From positions 707,117 to 771,116 of the forward strand of contig CAWELH010000008.1 in assembly GCA_963809925.1 (NCBI GenBank): a stretch of DNA of 64,000 nt, written 5' to 3'. A program made the position numbers and the translations under genes. Origin of the DNA: DASQZK01 sp963809925. Lineage in GTDB: Bacteria; Bacteroidota; Bacteroidia; Bacteroidales; GCA-2748055. Below the pieces are notes generated by a model. It had not been told where the DNA came from. It worked only from the letters and a program-made list of their open reading frames with translations, and did no database searches. Position 1 is the first letter of the stretch; each line of letters opens with the position of its first letter. Positions 36,801-45,864 of this stretch are shown here, piece by piece.

Positions 36801-39487
36801 TAGGTATTTTTTATGAGGCTGTTAAAAACATTAGCGCCCTGATAGGTAATGCCGTTCCGGGAATACTGGTAGGGAATGGTACCGCCGCCGGCTGTTACGG
36901 TGATGCTCCCGTTGGCATTGCCGCTGCAGGTTACATCTGTGGCATTAAGTGAGATTGTCAAAACAGCGGGTTGGGTAATGACGGCCAGATTTGGATAGAC
37001 AGCAGTACAGCCGGAACCATCCCTCATTGAGAGATCGTAGGACCCTGCGCCAAGGCCTGAAATATCTTCCGACGACGATGTGTATCCCGAAGGCCCGGTC
37101 CAGGAAAATTGGATCGGAGCAGTACCGCCCGTAACAGTAATATTAATCTTTCCCTTTGTGTCGCCGTAACAACTGAGTGCCAGCATCGAAGTTCCGTCAA
37201 CCGTAGCAGCGATGGCAGTTGGTTCAATCACGTCCACGGGTCCGGTATTTGCCGGTGCGCAGGCATTGTCGTCCGTAACACTCACGGTATAGGTACCACC
37301 GGCAAGTCCGTTGAAAATTCCGGTGATATTGGTAACTGCGCCGGGGTTTAATGTATAATGAAGTGTACCTGTTCCTCCCGCGGCCACAACTACAATCATT
37401 CCATTGGTATCGCCATGACAGCTTGCCGGAGTTACATTTACATTTGAGATACTGATTAGGGCCGGATCAATGATATCGACCTGTGGTGTACTGACCGACG
37501 GGCATCCGCTCGCATCTGTGATGCCGACGGTATAGGAGCCACCTGAAAGGTTTATGAAATCGCCGGTGGCATTGGTGATACCGCCCGGATTAAGTGTATA
37601 GCTCAGAGGTGCGGTTCCGCCCATACCTGTTACATGTATTTCCCCGTCATTAGTGCCGTGACATAGAATATCAGCCTGGGTTACCGACCCCACACTGATG
37701 GGTAACGGTTCCGAGATCGTCAGATCTGAACTTACAGCAGCCGGACAACCCGCCGCATCACTTACTGAAACCGTATAGGTATTGGCGGAGAGATTTGTGA
37801 AATTGCCGGTTGCATTACTGACATTTCCCGGACTCAACGTGAACAAGTACGGTGCTGTGCCTCCTGCTGCCGTCACTGAAACGGTGCCGTTGCTGTTGCC
37901 GGCACATAAAATATCTGTAGCCGTTTCAGTAGCAATGGAAATCACAGCAGGCTCGCTTATTGTAAGCGGAGAACTTATGGCCGCCGCACAGGCATTGTCA
38001 TCTGTTACCGAAACAGTATACACGGCCGGTCCAAGGTTCGGGAATACGCCGTTAGTATTGGAGATATTGCCGGGCATAAGTGTAAAGTGAAGTGTTCCGG
38101 TACCTCCGGAAGCAGTAATGGTGACGGATCCGTCGGAAGCGCCATTACAGGTAATGTCGGTTTTGGCTTCGGTGCTGATGGTCACCGGGGCCGGATTGGT
38201 GATGGTTACCGGAGCAGAGTTTACGGGAGGACATGCCCCTGCATCCTGAGCTTCCACGGTATAAACACCACCACTCAGATTGTTGAACATTCCGGACTGA
38301 TTGGAAGCACCGCCGGGGTTAAGCGTATAGGTTACCGGTGCTGTGCCGCCGGTGGAGGTAACGGTAATGGTACCGTCATTACTATTGTTACAGGTAATAT
38401 CCGTGCCGGATATCATGGTTATAACCAGTGCATCAGGCTCGGCGATATCAAAATCACTGCTTAGCACAGGGCCGCAACCATTGTTGTCGGTAACACCAAC
38501 ATGATACGTTCCGGGACCGAGGTTATTGAAAATACCTGAACCATTTGAAACCGAACCGGGGTTCAGTGTGAACAGGTAAGGGCCATTGCCGCCGGTGGCT
38601 GTTACCGTGACGGTTCCGTCGCCGGCACCATGGCAGCTGATATCGGTACTGTTTTCCGAATTAATTATAACCGGCGTGGGCTCACTTACTGTAAGAGGAC
38701 TGCTTGTGGCAGCAGGACAGGTATTGATATCCGTAACATCGACAGTATAAATCCCCGGTCCGAGGCCATTGAAACTACCCGTACCATTGGTCTGTAATGC
38801 GCCCGGGTTTAGGGTGTATGAATAAGCGCCAGTGCCTCCTGAAGCAGTCACCGTCACATTTCCGTCATCGATTCCGTTGCATTTGAGATCCGTTGCATTC
38901 TCAGTGAGGATGCTAAGGGCTATGGGATCATTAAGGGGTATGTTATTTGAAACATCGAAGGAAGGACAGCCTGAGATATCGTTTGCCGTAACGGTATAAT
39001 TGCCGGGTCCGAGTCCCTGAAAATGTCCGGTGACATTGGTTGCTCCACCCGGATTTAGTGTGAAATTATAGGAACCCGATTCTCCCGATGCCGTGACGCT
39101 GATCTCCCCATCGGCAAAGCCGTTACAGCTAATCGGTACCGACGTTTCCGAAGTGATCGTGACCGCGGGCGCCTGGGTCACCGGAGCATAATCAAAATCA
39201 GCATCACCGTTGTTATCTTCCACCAGTGCGATCCAGTTTGTGGCTTTCACATTCGTAAATGTGTAAAAAGTGTCATTCACCGGTGGGGAAAAATGAAACT
39301 CCACTCCACCTTTCTGAATGGTGAACACATAGGGTGCAGAACCGCCGGTAACCGTTATGGTTATTGTGCCATCCGACCCGCCGTTGCAAGTTACACTGGT
39401 CGTGCTGATATTTACAATGGAAACCTGGGCATGGGCAGAAGCCATGTAACCCAGCAAGATGAAAATGTATAGAAAGGCCTTTTTCAT
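33863..39487 (-). CDS. Giant SprB-repeat adhesin with T9SS type B sorting domain
   Basis: 1874 residues. Signal peptide (to AHAQ, residue 21), then about 20 tandem SprB repeats of ~70-80 residues, each starting with a (I/V)xC-x-G-x-x-(D/N)G motif and ending GxYxVxVxDxxxC. The middle units are very alike; the last few are diverged and two have lost the first cysteine. Next come two Ig/PKD-like segments (about 1620-1780, ADTTVCPGS and SYSWTPTQSL), then a ~90-residue gliding-motility-associated C-terminal domain (YTAFSPNGDGVNDYWDI, VYNRWGELLF, GTYYYVIVPYKG), which directs type IX export and surface attachment. SprB homologues act as mobile cell-surface adhesins in gliding. Co-transcribed with a PorP/SprF gene. 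Confidence 0.94.
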   Translation of the reverse strand: MKKAFLYIFILLGYMASAHAQVSIVNISTTSVTCNGGSDGTITITVTGGSAPYVFTIQKGGVEFHFSPPVNDTFYTFTNVKATNWIALVEDNNGDADFDYAPVTQAPAVTITSETSVPISCNGFADGEISVTASGESGSYNFTLNPGGATNVTGHFQGLGPGNYTVTANDISGCPSFDVSNNIPLNDPIALSILTENATDLKCNGIDDGNVTVTASGGTGAYSYTLNPGALQTNGTGSFNGLGPGIYTVDVTDINTCPAATSSPLTVSEPTPVIINSENSTDISCHGAGDGTVTVTATGGNGPYLFTLNPGSVSNGSGIFNNLGPGTYHVGVTDNNGCGPVLSSDFDIAEPDALVITMISGTDITCNNSNDGTITVTSTGGTAPVTYTLNPGGASNQSGMFNNLSGGVYTVEAQDAGACPPVNSAPVTITNPAPVTISTEAKTDITCNGASDGSVTITASGGTGTLHFTLMPGNISNTNGVFPNLGPAVYTVSVTDDNACAAAISSPLTISEPAVISIATETATDILCAGNSNGTVSVTAAGGTAPYLFTLSPGNVSNATGNFTNLSANTYTVSVSDAAGCPAAVSSDLTISEPLPISVGSVTQADILCHGTNDGEIHVTGMGGTAPLSYTLNPGGITNATGDFINLSGGSYTVGITDASGCPSVSTPQVDIIDPALISISNVNVTPASCHGDTNGMIVVVAAGGTGTLHYTLNPGAVTNITGIFNGLAGGTYTVSVTDDNACAPANTGPVDVIEPTAIAATVDGTSMLALSCYGDTKGKINITVTGGTAPIQFSWTGPSGYTSSSEDISGLGAGSYDLSMRDGSGCTAVYPNLAVITQPAVLTISLNATDVTCSGNANGSITVTAGGGTIPYQYSRNGITYQGANVFNSLIKNTYTIYLRDAGMCIVSDTITVQEPDELQVASEIRIDNNKCYGDSLGEIRILSVVGGTAPYQYSINNGLDFNATAIFQNLGAGSYQTVVKDASGCTAFGNENLINQPSQIRIINYAQVDISGCFDNTNGQIAIEATGGTGVKNYKLDAGVPNLSGIFNNITGGDHVIAITDTKSCRKDTVVNLSRPAKITFTSINLTDITGCNGNNNGSAEVTASGGTGALKYAIDGGAFGAGGVFNSLLAGDHTLSVTDANNCRRDTTITLNEPAPVTIATFSSTNITCAGSDDGTVSISAAGGTAPYNYTLQPDGISNATGMFTDLTPGTYTVDVDDSQGCGPVSSAPADITEPAAVNIDSVRTTAILCAADDNAEIHIYASGGISPYQYSIDDEANYTAQGDFTNLAPATYYLSLKDAMSCKLYIDTITIGEPLPLTVVNMVSNDVVTCSYDSTGSIDYELSGGTGAIEYSIDGINWQPAGSFGSLGGGSYTVFTRDASGCSNDSPDIIIDSPEPITATISTTLALDEFNKGSISILNASGGTGSLVFSINGITGPFVNTTDFTDLDAGDYDVVIRDDNGCTFERTVTVSAVPPLTVIVTVYDISCNGAGDGSIVMNATDATGQAEYSIDDSASWQNTGTFENLTAGDYYLFARDEDGRYFTDTITITEPITIGIFSNISPASCSSLSTDGVVDITVNGAAGNVIYDWSNGATTEDLNNVAAGTYVLTVTDDNGCTANKSIEVPAITTVNAYAGADTTVCPGSVLTLQGQGGTTVTWHPSDGLSNPNAPNPIVTIDTASTYILTAAGLNDCYDIDTITISVYPKGGLSAGNDTVLTANHITLNADGGPFISYSWTPTQSLDDSTTATPVATPLVTTRYIVMAITEDGCTELDTITVIKPDNLFVYTAFSPNGDGVNDYWDIDNAYEYPDIIVEVYNRWGELLFGAKGYSDDKRWDGTYKGKVAPIGTYYYVIVPYKGAKAITGPLTIIR

Positions 39488-39538
39488 TTTTCGTACCCGC
39501 GTAATAAAGCTTTCTTACGTACAGCAAGTGATTAGGTT

Positions 39539-39566
39539 ACATTTTACCCGTTGTAATGTAAAATGT
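39539..39566 (-). promoter_or_regulatory. Perfect inverted repeat upstream of the adhesin operon
   Basis: ACATTTTAC (39539-39547), 10-nt spacer, GTAAAATGT (39558-39566); the centre lies about 65 nt before the adhesin ATG. It looks like a dimeric-regulator operator. No U-tract follows, so it is not a terminator. Confidence 0.45.
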
Positions 39567-39680
39567 CACACCCTATGTATCAGCGAAATGTGAAAATAGA
39601 CATCCATCTTTCCACCGCCGGTATCGTGTCAATGTTGGAAATTTAATTTTACAGGTGATTTACAATGCTTTAAACATCTG

Positions 39681-40919
39681 TCAGATCATCCTGTCGGCCG
39701 CTTTGAGATAGCTGACAGAGATTTTACGGGCGGGTAGCCATGCGGCAAGAAAGCCGATCAGCATTACGGTTAGCCAGACGAGAAAGATATCTCCGGCCTG
39801 AAAATGTACCGGGTAGGCATCGATGACGAAGGTTCCGTTACCCCCGATTTTCACCAGTTTAAAATATTCCTGAGCAAGGCTGATCCCTGTTCCCAAAATG
39901 ATACCCGCCAGGGAGCCGATGATGGAGATCAGCCATCCTTCGACGAGAAAGATTTTCCGTATGAGGGTATTTCCTGCTCCAAGGTCGCGCAGGGTGGCAA
40001 TATCCCTTTTCTTGTCGATGATAAGCATGGTGAGAGAGCTTATAATATTGAAGGAGGCAATGATCAGTATCAGGGTAAGGATCATAAATGTGGCCCACTT
40101 CTCTGACCGCATGATCCGGTAAAACACTTCATTTTGTTCATACCGGTTTTGAACCAGGAAGCGATCACCGGAAATTTCAGCGATCCGCTTCTGCAGTTGG
40201 TTTATTTCCTCCGGGTCTGTCACCTTTACCTCCAGAGAGGTAACCTGGTCGCTGTTGTAGTCGAGAAGATCCCTGACCACTTCCACCGGGAGAATGATGT
40301 ACTTTGAATCGTACTCCTGCTGTATTGAGAATATTCCGGAAGGAAAAACCAGCGCCTTGTTAAAGGATGCCGACGGATTTGCAATATTGATCTGTTCCGT
40401 TCTGTTGGGAACGTAAAACATGAGTGGCTGGGTAAAATTGAGCCCCACACGCAGTGAATAAGCCACACCCTGCCCAACTACAGCATAGGGTCGGTTCCTT
40501 TCATGGAGGATGAATTTACCATCGATGATCATGGAATCGACACCGGTTACGTTCTCAAAATTTTTATCCACACCCTTCATCGTAGCAATAAACTGCCTTT
40601 CATCATACCTGACGAGTGCATTTTCTTCCATAACCTCCGACACAGCAAACACGCCATCAAGGGTCCGGATACTGTCTATGCCCGCCTCCCGGGGAAGGAA
40701 GGTCTTCCCTTCGACGAGGGTGATCTTGAGATCGGGATCGAAGGCATTGATGAGCGATCTGATCACATCGTCAAAACCATTAAACACCGACAGGATCACA
40801 ACCAGCGCCGATGTACCCACGGCCACGCCCATTACGGAGATGAACGATATGATGTTGATAGCATTCCGGCTTTTCCGGGCAAAGAGATATCTTTTTGCTA
40901 TGTATAAAGATACTTTCAC
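39681..40919 (-). CDS. LolC/LolE-like ABC transporter permease
   Basis: 412 residues; MacB/FtsX-type permease with one N-terminal membrane helix (about 22-45), a ~210-residue periplasmic domain (45-270) and three C-terminal helices. Family features include RYLFARKSRNAINIISFIS and DKKRDIATLRDLGAG. Probably extracts lipoproteins from the inner membrane for outer-membrane delivery, which this lipoprotein-rich organism needs; the partner ATPase is not adjacent. Third gene of rbfA-methyltransferase-permease, 3 nt after the previous stop. Confidence 0.9.
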   Translation of the reverse strand: MKVSLYIAKRYLFARKSRNAINIISFISVMGVAVGTSALVVILSVFNGFDDVIRSLINAFDPDLKITLVEGKTFLPREAGIDSIRTLDGVFAVSEVMEENALVRYDERQFIATMKGVDKNFENVTGVDSMIIDGKFILHERNRPYAVVGQGVAYSLRVGLNFTQPLMFYVPNRTEQINIANPSASFNKALVFPSGIFSIQQEYDSKYIILPVEVVRDLLDYNSDQVTSLEVKVTDPEEINQLQKRIAEISGDRFLVQNRYEQNEVFYRIMRSEKWATFMILTLILIIASFNIISSLTMLIIDKKRDIATLRDLGAGNTLIRKIFLVEGWLISIIGSLAGIILGTGISLAQEYFKLVKIGGNGTFVIDAYPVHFQAGDIFLVWLTVMLIGFLAAWLPARKISVSYLKAADRMI

Positions 40920-40922
40920 TGT

Positions 40923-41732
40923 TTATTTAAAGGCTTTTACGATTAATCCGGTACCTGAGGAGTGTTTAACGCGAACATCAAAAAAGTTAAGAATGAGTGA
41001 GAAGGGAAAAGTCAACAGGTACCAGAAAGGCAGGATTATGAAGAAGAGTCTGCTTGTATTGAGCATCATGATGGGATACTTCATAGACAGGCGCCATGAA
41101 ATTTTTCCCGGTCGGCCGTAGGAATACCTTGCCTGAACATCAGAAAAGCCGGCAGAGGTCAGCTTTTCCCTGATCTCACCGATGTTGTAGCCGTCTCTTA
41201 CATGCTCATCAATAAATGATGCTTCATGTTCGTCATGGACATCGGATCCTCCCTGATCGGAAGGCGTGGAGATGAGTAATACGCCGCCTTCCCTAAGGGA
41301 CCGGTGAAAATGCCTGAAAACGGTAACATCTTCTTCAATATGCTCCATCACATCGACCGACAGAATGAGGTTGTAGGCTTCGGGGATCTCAAATTTCGTA
41401 AGATCCGCGACCTGGAATTTCACCCGCATAGCCATTCCTCTCCGGGCGAAAAAATTATTGCAGTCTTCAACTTGTTCTTCCTTTACATCCACACCGAGGA
41501 TGGCTGATCCCCGGAATCTTCGTGCAAGGAACCATGAATACTGGCCAAATCCGGAACCGGCATCAAGAATATCTATGTTCCCGGATAAGTGCTTACGGAG
41601 ATTACGAATTTCCCTTTTGATGTGCCATGCACGCAGCAGAAGAATATCAAGGAGTTTGTAAAACAGGATTCGAAGCAGAGGCGTTTTGTTGAAAACATTC
41701 CCCAGGCTTCTTTTTATCGGATCGTACTGCAT
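40923..41732 (-). CDS. SAM-dependent class I methyltransferase
   Basis: 269 residues. SAM-binding motif I ILDAGSGFGQYS near residue 56, acidic motif II LGVDVKEEQ and post-motif LILSVDVMEHIEED. The C-terminus has two hydrophobic stretches (about 220-250), so it may be membrane-associated. The general build is that of UbiE/UbiG-like enzymes, but the substrate cannot be predicted. It lies between rbfA and the Lol permease in a tight operon. Confidence 0.85.
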   Translation of the reverse strand: MQYDPIKRSLGNVFNKTPLLRILFYKLLDILLLRAWHIKREIRNLRKHLSGNIDILDAGSGFGQYSWFLARRFRGSAILGVDVKEEQVEDCNNFFARRGMAMRVKFQVADLTKFEIPEAYNLILSVDVMEHIEEDVTVFRHFHRSLREGGVLLISTPSDQGGSDVHDEHEASFIDEHVRDGYNIGEIREKLTSAGFSDVQARYSYGRPGKISWRLSMKYPIMMLNTSRLFFIILPFWYLLTFPFSLILNFFDVRVKHSSGTGLIVKAFK

Positions 41733-41739
41733 TTGGGTA

Positions 41740-42075
41740 TCAGTTCTTTAGCAGGTTATCAATATTATCTATATAGTCGAGGCTGTCGTCGATGAAAAAG
41801 GACAGTTCAGGGACAATTCTCAGCTGGTTTCGAACCTTCCGGCCGAGTTCATACCTGATATGTGAGTTGTGTCCATTTACTGCCTCCAGGGGATCCTCAT
41901 CCTTGTTTTTCGGAAATATGCTCAGGTATACCCGTGCAACACTAAGGTCGGGACTTATTCTTACAACCGTCACCGTAAACAGTTTCCCGCCCAATTCGTT
42001 CCCCAGTCGCTGGAAAATCTGGCTCAGTTCTTTCTGAAGCAGTCTGGCCACCTTATTTTGTCGTGTTGAATCCAT
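41740..42075 (-). CDS. rbfA: Ribosome-binding factor A
   Basis: 111 residues; 30S maturation factor with KH-like fold, recognised by the opening TRQNKVARLLQKELSQIF, VTVVRISPDLSVARVYLSI and the C-terminal LRIVPELSFFIDDSLDY. First gene of its operon; the region upstream of its start is the family B repeat array. Confidence 0.93.
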   Translation of the reverse strand: MDSTRQNKVARLLQKELSQIFQRLGNELGGKLFTVTVVRISPDLSVARVYLSIFPKNKDEDPLEAVNGHNSHIRYELGRKVRNQLRIVPELSFFIDDSLDYIDNIDNLLKN

Positions 42076-42169
42076 AGCGTATCAAATTAGTAACGGATGT
42101 TCTGCCATTTACCTGCTGAAAAATGTTCGGTCCTGATGACTGAATGTTAATTTAATACGCAAAGGTGCA

Positions 42170-43865
42170 AAATAGTTCTGTAAAAGCCTGAGGAAGTGAG
42201 AGGGTGAGAGAAGGCAAGGAAAAAGGAATGATATAGAAACATCTTGCACCAGTAGGTGGCAGAGAGCGACAGAAAATGCAGGGCCGGTCTATTCGCAGTA
42301 CCGCAGAGCGGTAGCCCAAAAATAGCCACGGTTTTGCCCGTGGTTGGAGGTGTTCGTAAGGCCAAAAATAACCGCCAGGGATTCCTATTAATGTCCATGG
42401 GTTCGCAGGATTGAAGAAATATCGAATATCGAACATCGAATGTCGAATTTCGAAGGAAAGAGTTTCGTAATCTGAGAACCTCATGGAAACTGTTAGTTTT
42501 TAGGAACTGGCGGTGCGATGGACTTCCCCTCTCAGGGGTAAGGAGTAGCGAGGCGGGGAGATAGCTATGTTCGTAATAAAGATGCCTCCGTAGGTGGCAG
42601 AGAGCGATAGAAAATGCAGGGCTATTTTTTCGCAGTACCGCAGAGCGGTAGCCCAAAAATAGCCACGGTTTTGCCCGTGGTTGGAGGTGTTCGTAAGGCC
42701 AAAAATAGCCGCCGGGATTCCTATTAATGTCCATGGGTTCGCAGGATTGAAGAAATATCGAATATCGAACATCGAATGTCGAATTTCGAAGGAAAGAGTT
42801 TCGTAATCTGAGAACCTCATGGAAACTGTTAGTTTTTAGGAACTGGCGGTGCGATGGACTTCCCCTCTCAGGGGTCAGGAGTAGCGAGGCGGGGAGGCAG
42901 CGATGTTCGTAATAAAGATGCCTCCGTAGCTGGCAAAGTGCGATAGAAAATGCAAGGCCAGTCTACCCGCAGTACCGCAGAGCGGTAGCCCAAAAATAGC
43001 CACGGTTTTGCCCGTGGTTGGAGGTGTTCGTAAGGCCAAAAATAACCGCCGGGATTCCTATTAATGTCCATGGGTTCGCAGGATTGAAGAAATATCGAAT
43101 ATCGAACAACGAATGTCGAATTTCGAAGGAAAGAGTTTCGTAATCTGAGAACCTCATGGAAACTGTTAGTTTTTAGGAACTGGCGGTGCGATGGACTTCC
43201 CCTCTCAGGGGTCAGGAGTAGCGAGGCGGGGAGGCAGCGATGTTCGTAATAAAGATGCCTCCGTAGGTGGCAGATAGCGATAGAAAATGCAGGGCTATTT
43301 TTTCGCAGTACCGCAGAGCGGTAGCCCAAAAATAGCCACGGTTTTGCCCGTGGTTGGCGGTGTTCGGAAGGCCAAAAATAACCGCCGGGATTCCTATTAA
43401 TGTCCATGGGTTCGCAGGATTGAAGAAATATCGAATATCGAACAACGAATGTCGAATTTCGAAGGAAAGAGTTTCGTAATCTGAGAACCTCATGGAAACT
43501 GTTAGTTTTTAGGAACTGGCGGTGCGATGGACTTCCCCTCTCAGGGGTAAGGAGTAGCGAGGCGGGGAGATAGCTATGTTCGTAATAAAGATGCCTCCGT
43601 AGGTAGCAGATAGCGATAGAAAATACAAGGCTATTTTTTCGCAGAACCGCAGAGCGGTAGCCCAAAAATAGCCACGGTTTTGCCCGTGGTTGGCGGTGTT
43701 CGGAAGGCCAAAAATAACCGCCGGGATTCCTATTAATGTCCATGGGTTCGCAGGATTGAAGAAATATCGAATATCGAACAACGAATGTCGAATTTCGAAC
43801 GAAGGAGTTTCGTAGTCTGAGAACATCCTGGTAACTGTTGGTTTTTAGGAACCGGTGGTGCGAGG
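42170..43865 (-). repeat. Family B array: five tandem ~336-bp units
   Basis: The hairpin TACCGC-AGA-GCGGTA (AACCGC in the last copy) occurs at 42299, 42636, 42973, 43309 and 43645, i.e. periods of 337, 337, 336 and 336. Each unit also has a 12-nt spacer, hairpin CCACGG-ttttgc-CCGTGG, GGTGTTCG(T/G)AAGGCC, a run of TCGAAT/ATCGAA microrepeats, GAGAACCTCATGGAAACTG and TGCGATGGACTTCCCCTC. Units are >90% alike by eye. Because 336 is a multiple of 3, long apparent proteins (up to ~290 residues) run through the array; I treat these as artefacts. No gene is supported in 42076-44151. Confidence 0.93.
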
Positions 43866-44002
43866 CAAACGCATAGAAGAAACGTTATAACCATAAATTC
43901 CTTACCCCCCCACTACCCCCGGCCCCTGAAGGGGAGGTCCCCCGCACGTGCATTCAAAAAATACCTCAAGTAAACTCCAGCTCTTGCTTCCGGTTCTCGA
44001 TG

Positions 44003-44097
44003 ATCCACCTACGCTGAAGCTTCGGCGGACGCAGCCTACCTACGCTGAAGCTTCGGCGGATGCAGCCTACCTTCGCTGGAGCTACGGCGGAGGTTGG
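44003..44097. repeat. Family C short array (three 31-bp units)
   Basis: Three units of CTACGCTGAAGCTTCGGCGG / CTTCGCTGGAGCTACGGCGG type with ACGCAGC or TGCAGC spacers; same family as the arrays at 46.6, 48.1 and 54.4 kb. Confidence 0.85.
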
Positions 44098-44151
44098 AAA
44101 CCTCTACTTCCTCACTTCATAACCTCATAACCTCATAACTTCATAACTTCC

Positions 44152-45345
44152 TCATAACTTCCTCTCCCCCCCAATCTTCCGTGCCCGAACAAAGGGCTTA
44201 TCTCTATCGAACAAATACCGGTAGGTAATATGCGTTTTGATGATCCTGGCGCCGATCTCTTCAACCAGGTGCATCATGGTCGGATTGAAATCGCCGATCC
44301 AGTTCAGTTCAAGTTCGCGGTAGGGAAAGCCGGGTCGTAAGGCTATACCTCCAAAAGCCATGGAAATGGCACCTTCCAGCCCTTTACCCTGATGCTCCGG
44401 AACGATACCGAACATAAACCCAAAGGCTTTTGTGACGGAGTGGGTATACTTGTACCACGCCACCTTGATTTTTCCGATAAGTCCGAGTTTACCGTTAACA
44501 TGTTTGAAAATCTGGTTAAGTTCCGGCAGCATCAGAAAACATCCCACCGGTTCATTGTCGTAATAGGCAAACCACATCAGTTTTTCGTCGAGAATGGGCT
44601 TCATGCTCCTGATAAGAATCCTGGCCTGCGCCTTGGATACCGGTTTCACCCCCGAGTGGTTTACCCATGCCTTGTTATAAATGATCCTGAAATCTTCGGC
44701 AAATTTGTACATATCCTTTTTTACCAGGTGGACGAAGCTATACCTGGGATTTTTGAAGATCCTTTCTGCTTTCTCCCCGATCACCGGGTCGAGTCCGTCG
44801 AGACTAATCATCCGGTGATAGGTATACTGTTCAAAATAGTTTCGGAAACCATAATTTTCGAAAAGGCTCTTATAATAAGGGAAATTATAGTTCGTGCCAT
44901 AATTGGGCGGAAAAAATCCATCCACGAGCAGACCCCACCACCGGTCGCGTTCACCAAAATTCACGGGACCGTCCATGGCCTCCATCCCATTATCCCGAAG
45001 CCATGCACAACAAGCGTCAAAAAGCATCTTCGCCGCGTCCGGGTTGTTGATGCATTCAAAAAAGCCCATGCCACCTGTTGGCTGTTCGTTTTTCTTAGCC
45101 ATCAAACGGTCAAAAAACGCCGCCACCCGACCGATGGTAACACCCTCTGCATCCACCAGTATCCACCGGATCAGCTCGCCATGCCGGAAAAATTTGTTAA
45201 ATGACGGACTAAAAACTTTCGTAATATCATCATCGATGGGTCTGATCCAGTTCGGATCCTCTTTGTATAAACGAATGGGAAGGTTCAAAAATTCAATGGC
45301 TGTTTTAGGATCATTAACAGCCATTATGCGGTAACCGGATGTCAT
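44152..45345 (-). CDS. GNAT-like acyltransferase-fold protein
   Basis: About 397 residues from the ATG at 45345. A TTG 51 nt further upstream is also open, but the family begins close to LPIRLYKEDPNWIRP. Two-domain N-acyltransferase-like fold: N-terminal GRVAAFFDRLMAKKN, middle MDGPVNFGERDRWWGLL, C-terminal FGIVPEHQGKGLEGAI with a Q/RxxGxG/A-like acetyl-CoA loop. Common and uncharacterised in Bacteroidota. The stop codon lies within a low-complexity ACTTCATAACCTC run bounded by repeats. Confidence 0.82.
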   Translation of the reverse strand: MTSGYRIMAVNDPKTAIEFLNLPIRLYKEDPNWIRPIDDDITKVFSPSFNKFFRHGELIRWILVDAEGVTIGRVAAFFDRLMAKKNEQPTGGMGFFECINNPDAAKMLFDACCAWLRDNGMEAMDGPVNFGERDRWWGLLVDGFFPPNYGTNYNFPYYKSLFENYGFRNYFEQYTYHRMISLDGLDPVIGEKAERIFKNPRYSFVHLVKKDMYKFAEDFRIIYNKAWVNHSGVKPVSKAQARILIRSMKPILDEKLMWFAYYDNEPVGCFLMLPELNQIFKHVNGKLGLIGKIKVAWYKYTHSVTKAFGFMFGIVPEHQGKGLEGAISMAFGGIALRPGFPYRELELNWIGDFNPTMMHLVEEIGARIIKTHITYRYLFDRDKPFVRARKIGGERKL

Positions 45346-45485
45346 AAAGTAATGGTTTTCTTTCTGTAAAAATGCAATAATTAATGGCAAATTCAAAGGG
45401 GGAAGTGATGGGGGGACATGGGGGGAAGCGGTCTGGTATTAATTCTATATTCTCTGCTGAAGAACATGTGTGGGGGAAGCTGAGA

Positions 45486-45864
45486 ATTGTTCTTTCGGAG
45501 CATTAAGGGTGGTGGGCGGGGGGTGGGATCCCCTACATAATAGTATATAAGAACAATATATAGAACCAGTGAAAAACTCCCTTCAAAAAAGTGCTATTGC
45601 CCTCCTTCCGAAGGAAAGATGGATATGTTGTTGCACAATCAAAAAAAAATGCTGCCGAATAAAAAGTCACCATCACCTGGCTGATATATATGTGAATATC
45701 ACATTAAGAGATATTCGGGGGGCACGGGGGAACCCGGATACGGAGTATAATTTTTGATTTCTGCTGAACAACATGAGCAGGGGAAGCTGAGAATTGTTCT
45801 TTCGGAGCATTAAGGGTGGTGGGCGGGGGGTGGGATCCCCTACACATATGTATATAAGAACAAT
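45486..45864. repeat. Two copies of a 72-bp element bounded by ATTGTTCTT / AAGAACAAT
   Basis: Copy 1 is 45486-45557 and copy 2 is 45793-45864, 307 bp apart. Each is closed by the 9-bp inverted repeat ATTGTTCTT...AAGAACAAT and contains GGAGCATTAAGGG and GGTGGGATCCCCTACA, nearly base-identical. Similarity extends some 30-50 bp outside, more weakly. In the spaces between I see no supported gene. Confidence 0.85.

Noticed and set aside
42152..43826. Set of long minus-strand open frames (up to ~290 residues) with near-identical sequences
   Set aside because: They follow the 336-bp tandem repeat, whose length is a multiple of three and which holds only hairpins and microrepeats. No protein family is recognisable and all reading frames are similarly open.
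45569..45757. 62-residue open frame between the two 72-bp elements
   Set aside because: Composition is not protein-like, no family is recognised, and it overlaps repeat-derived sequence.
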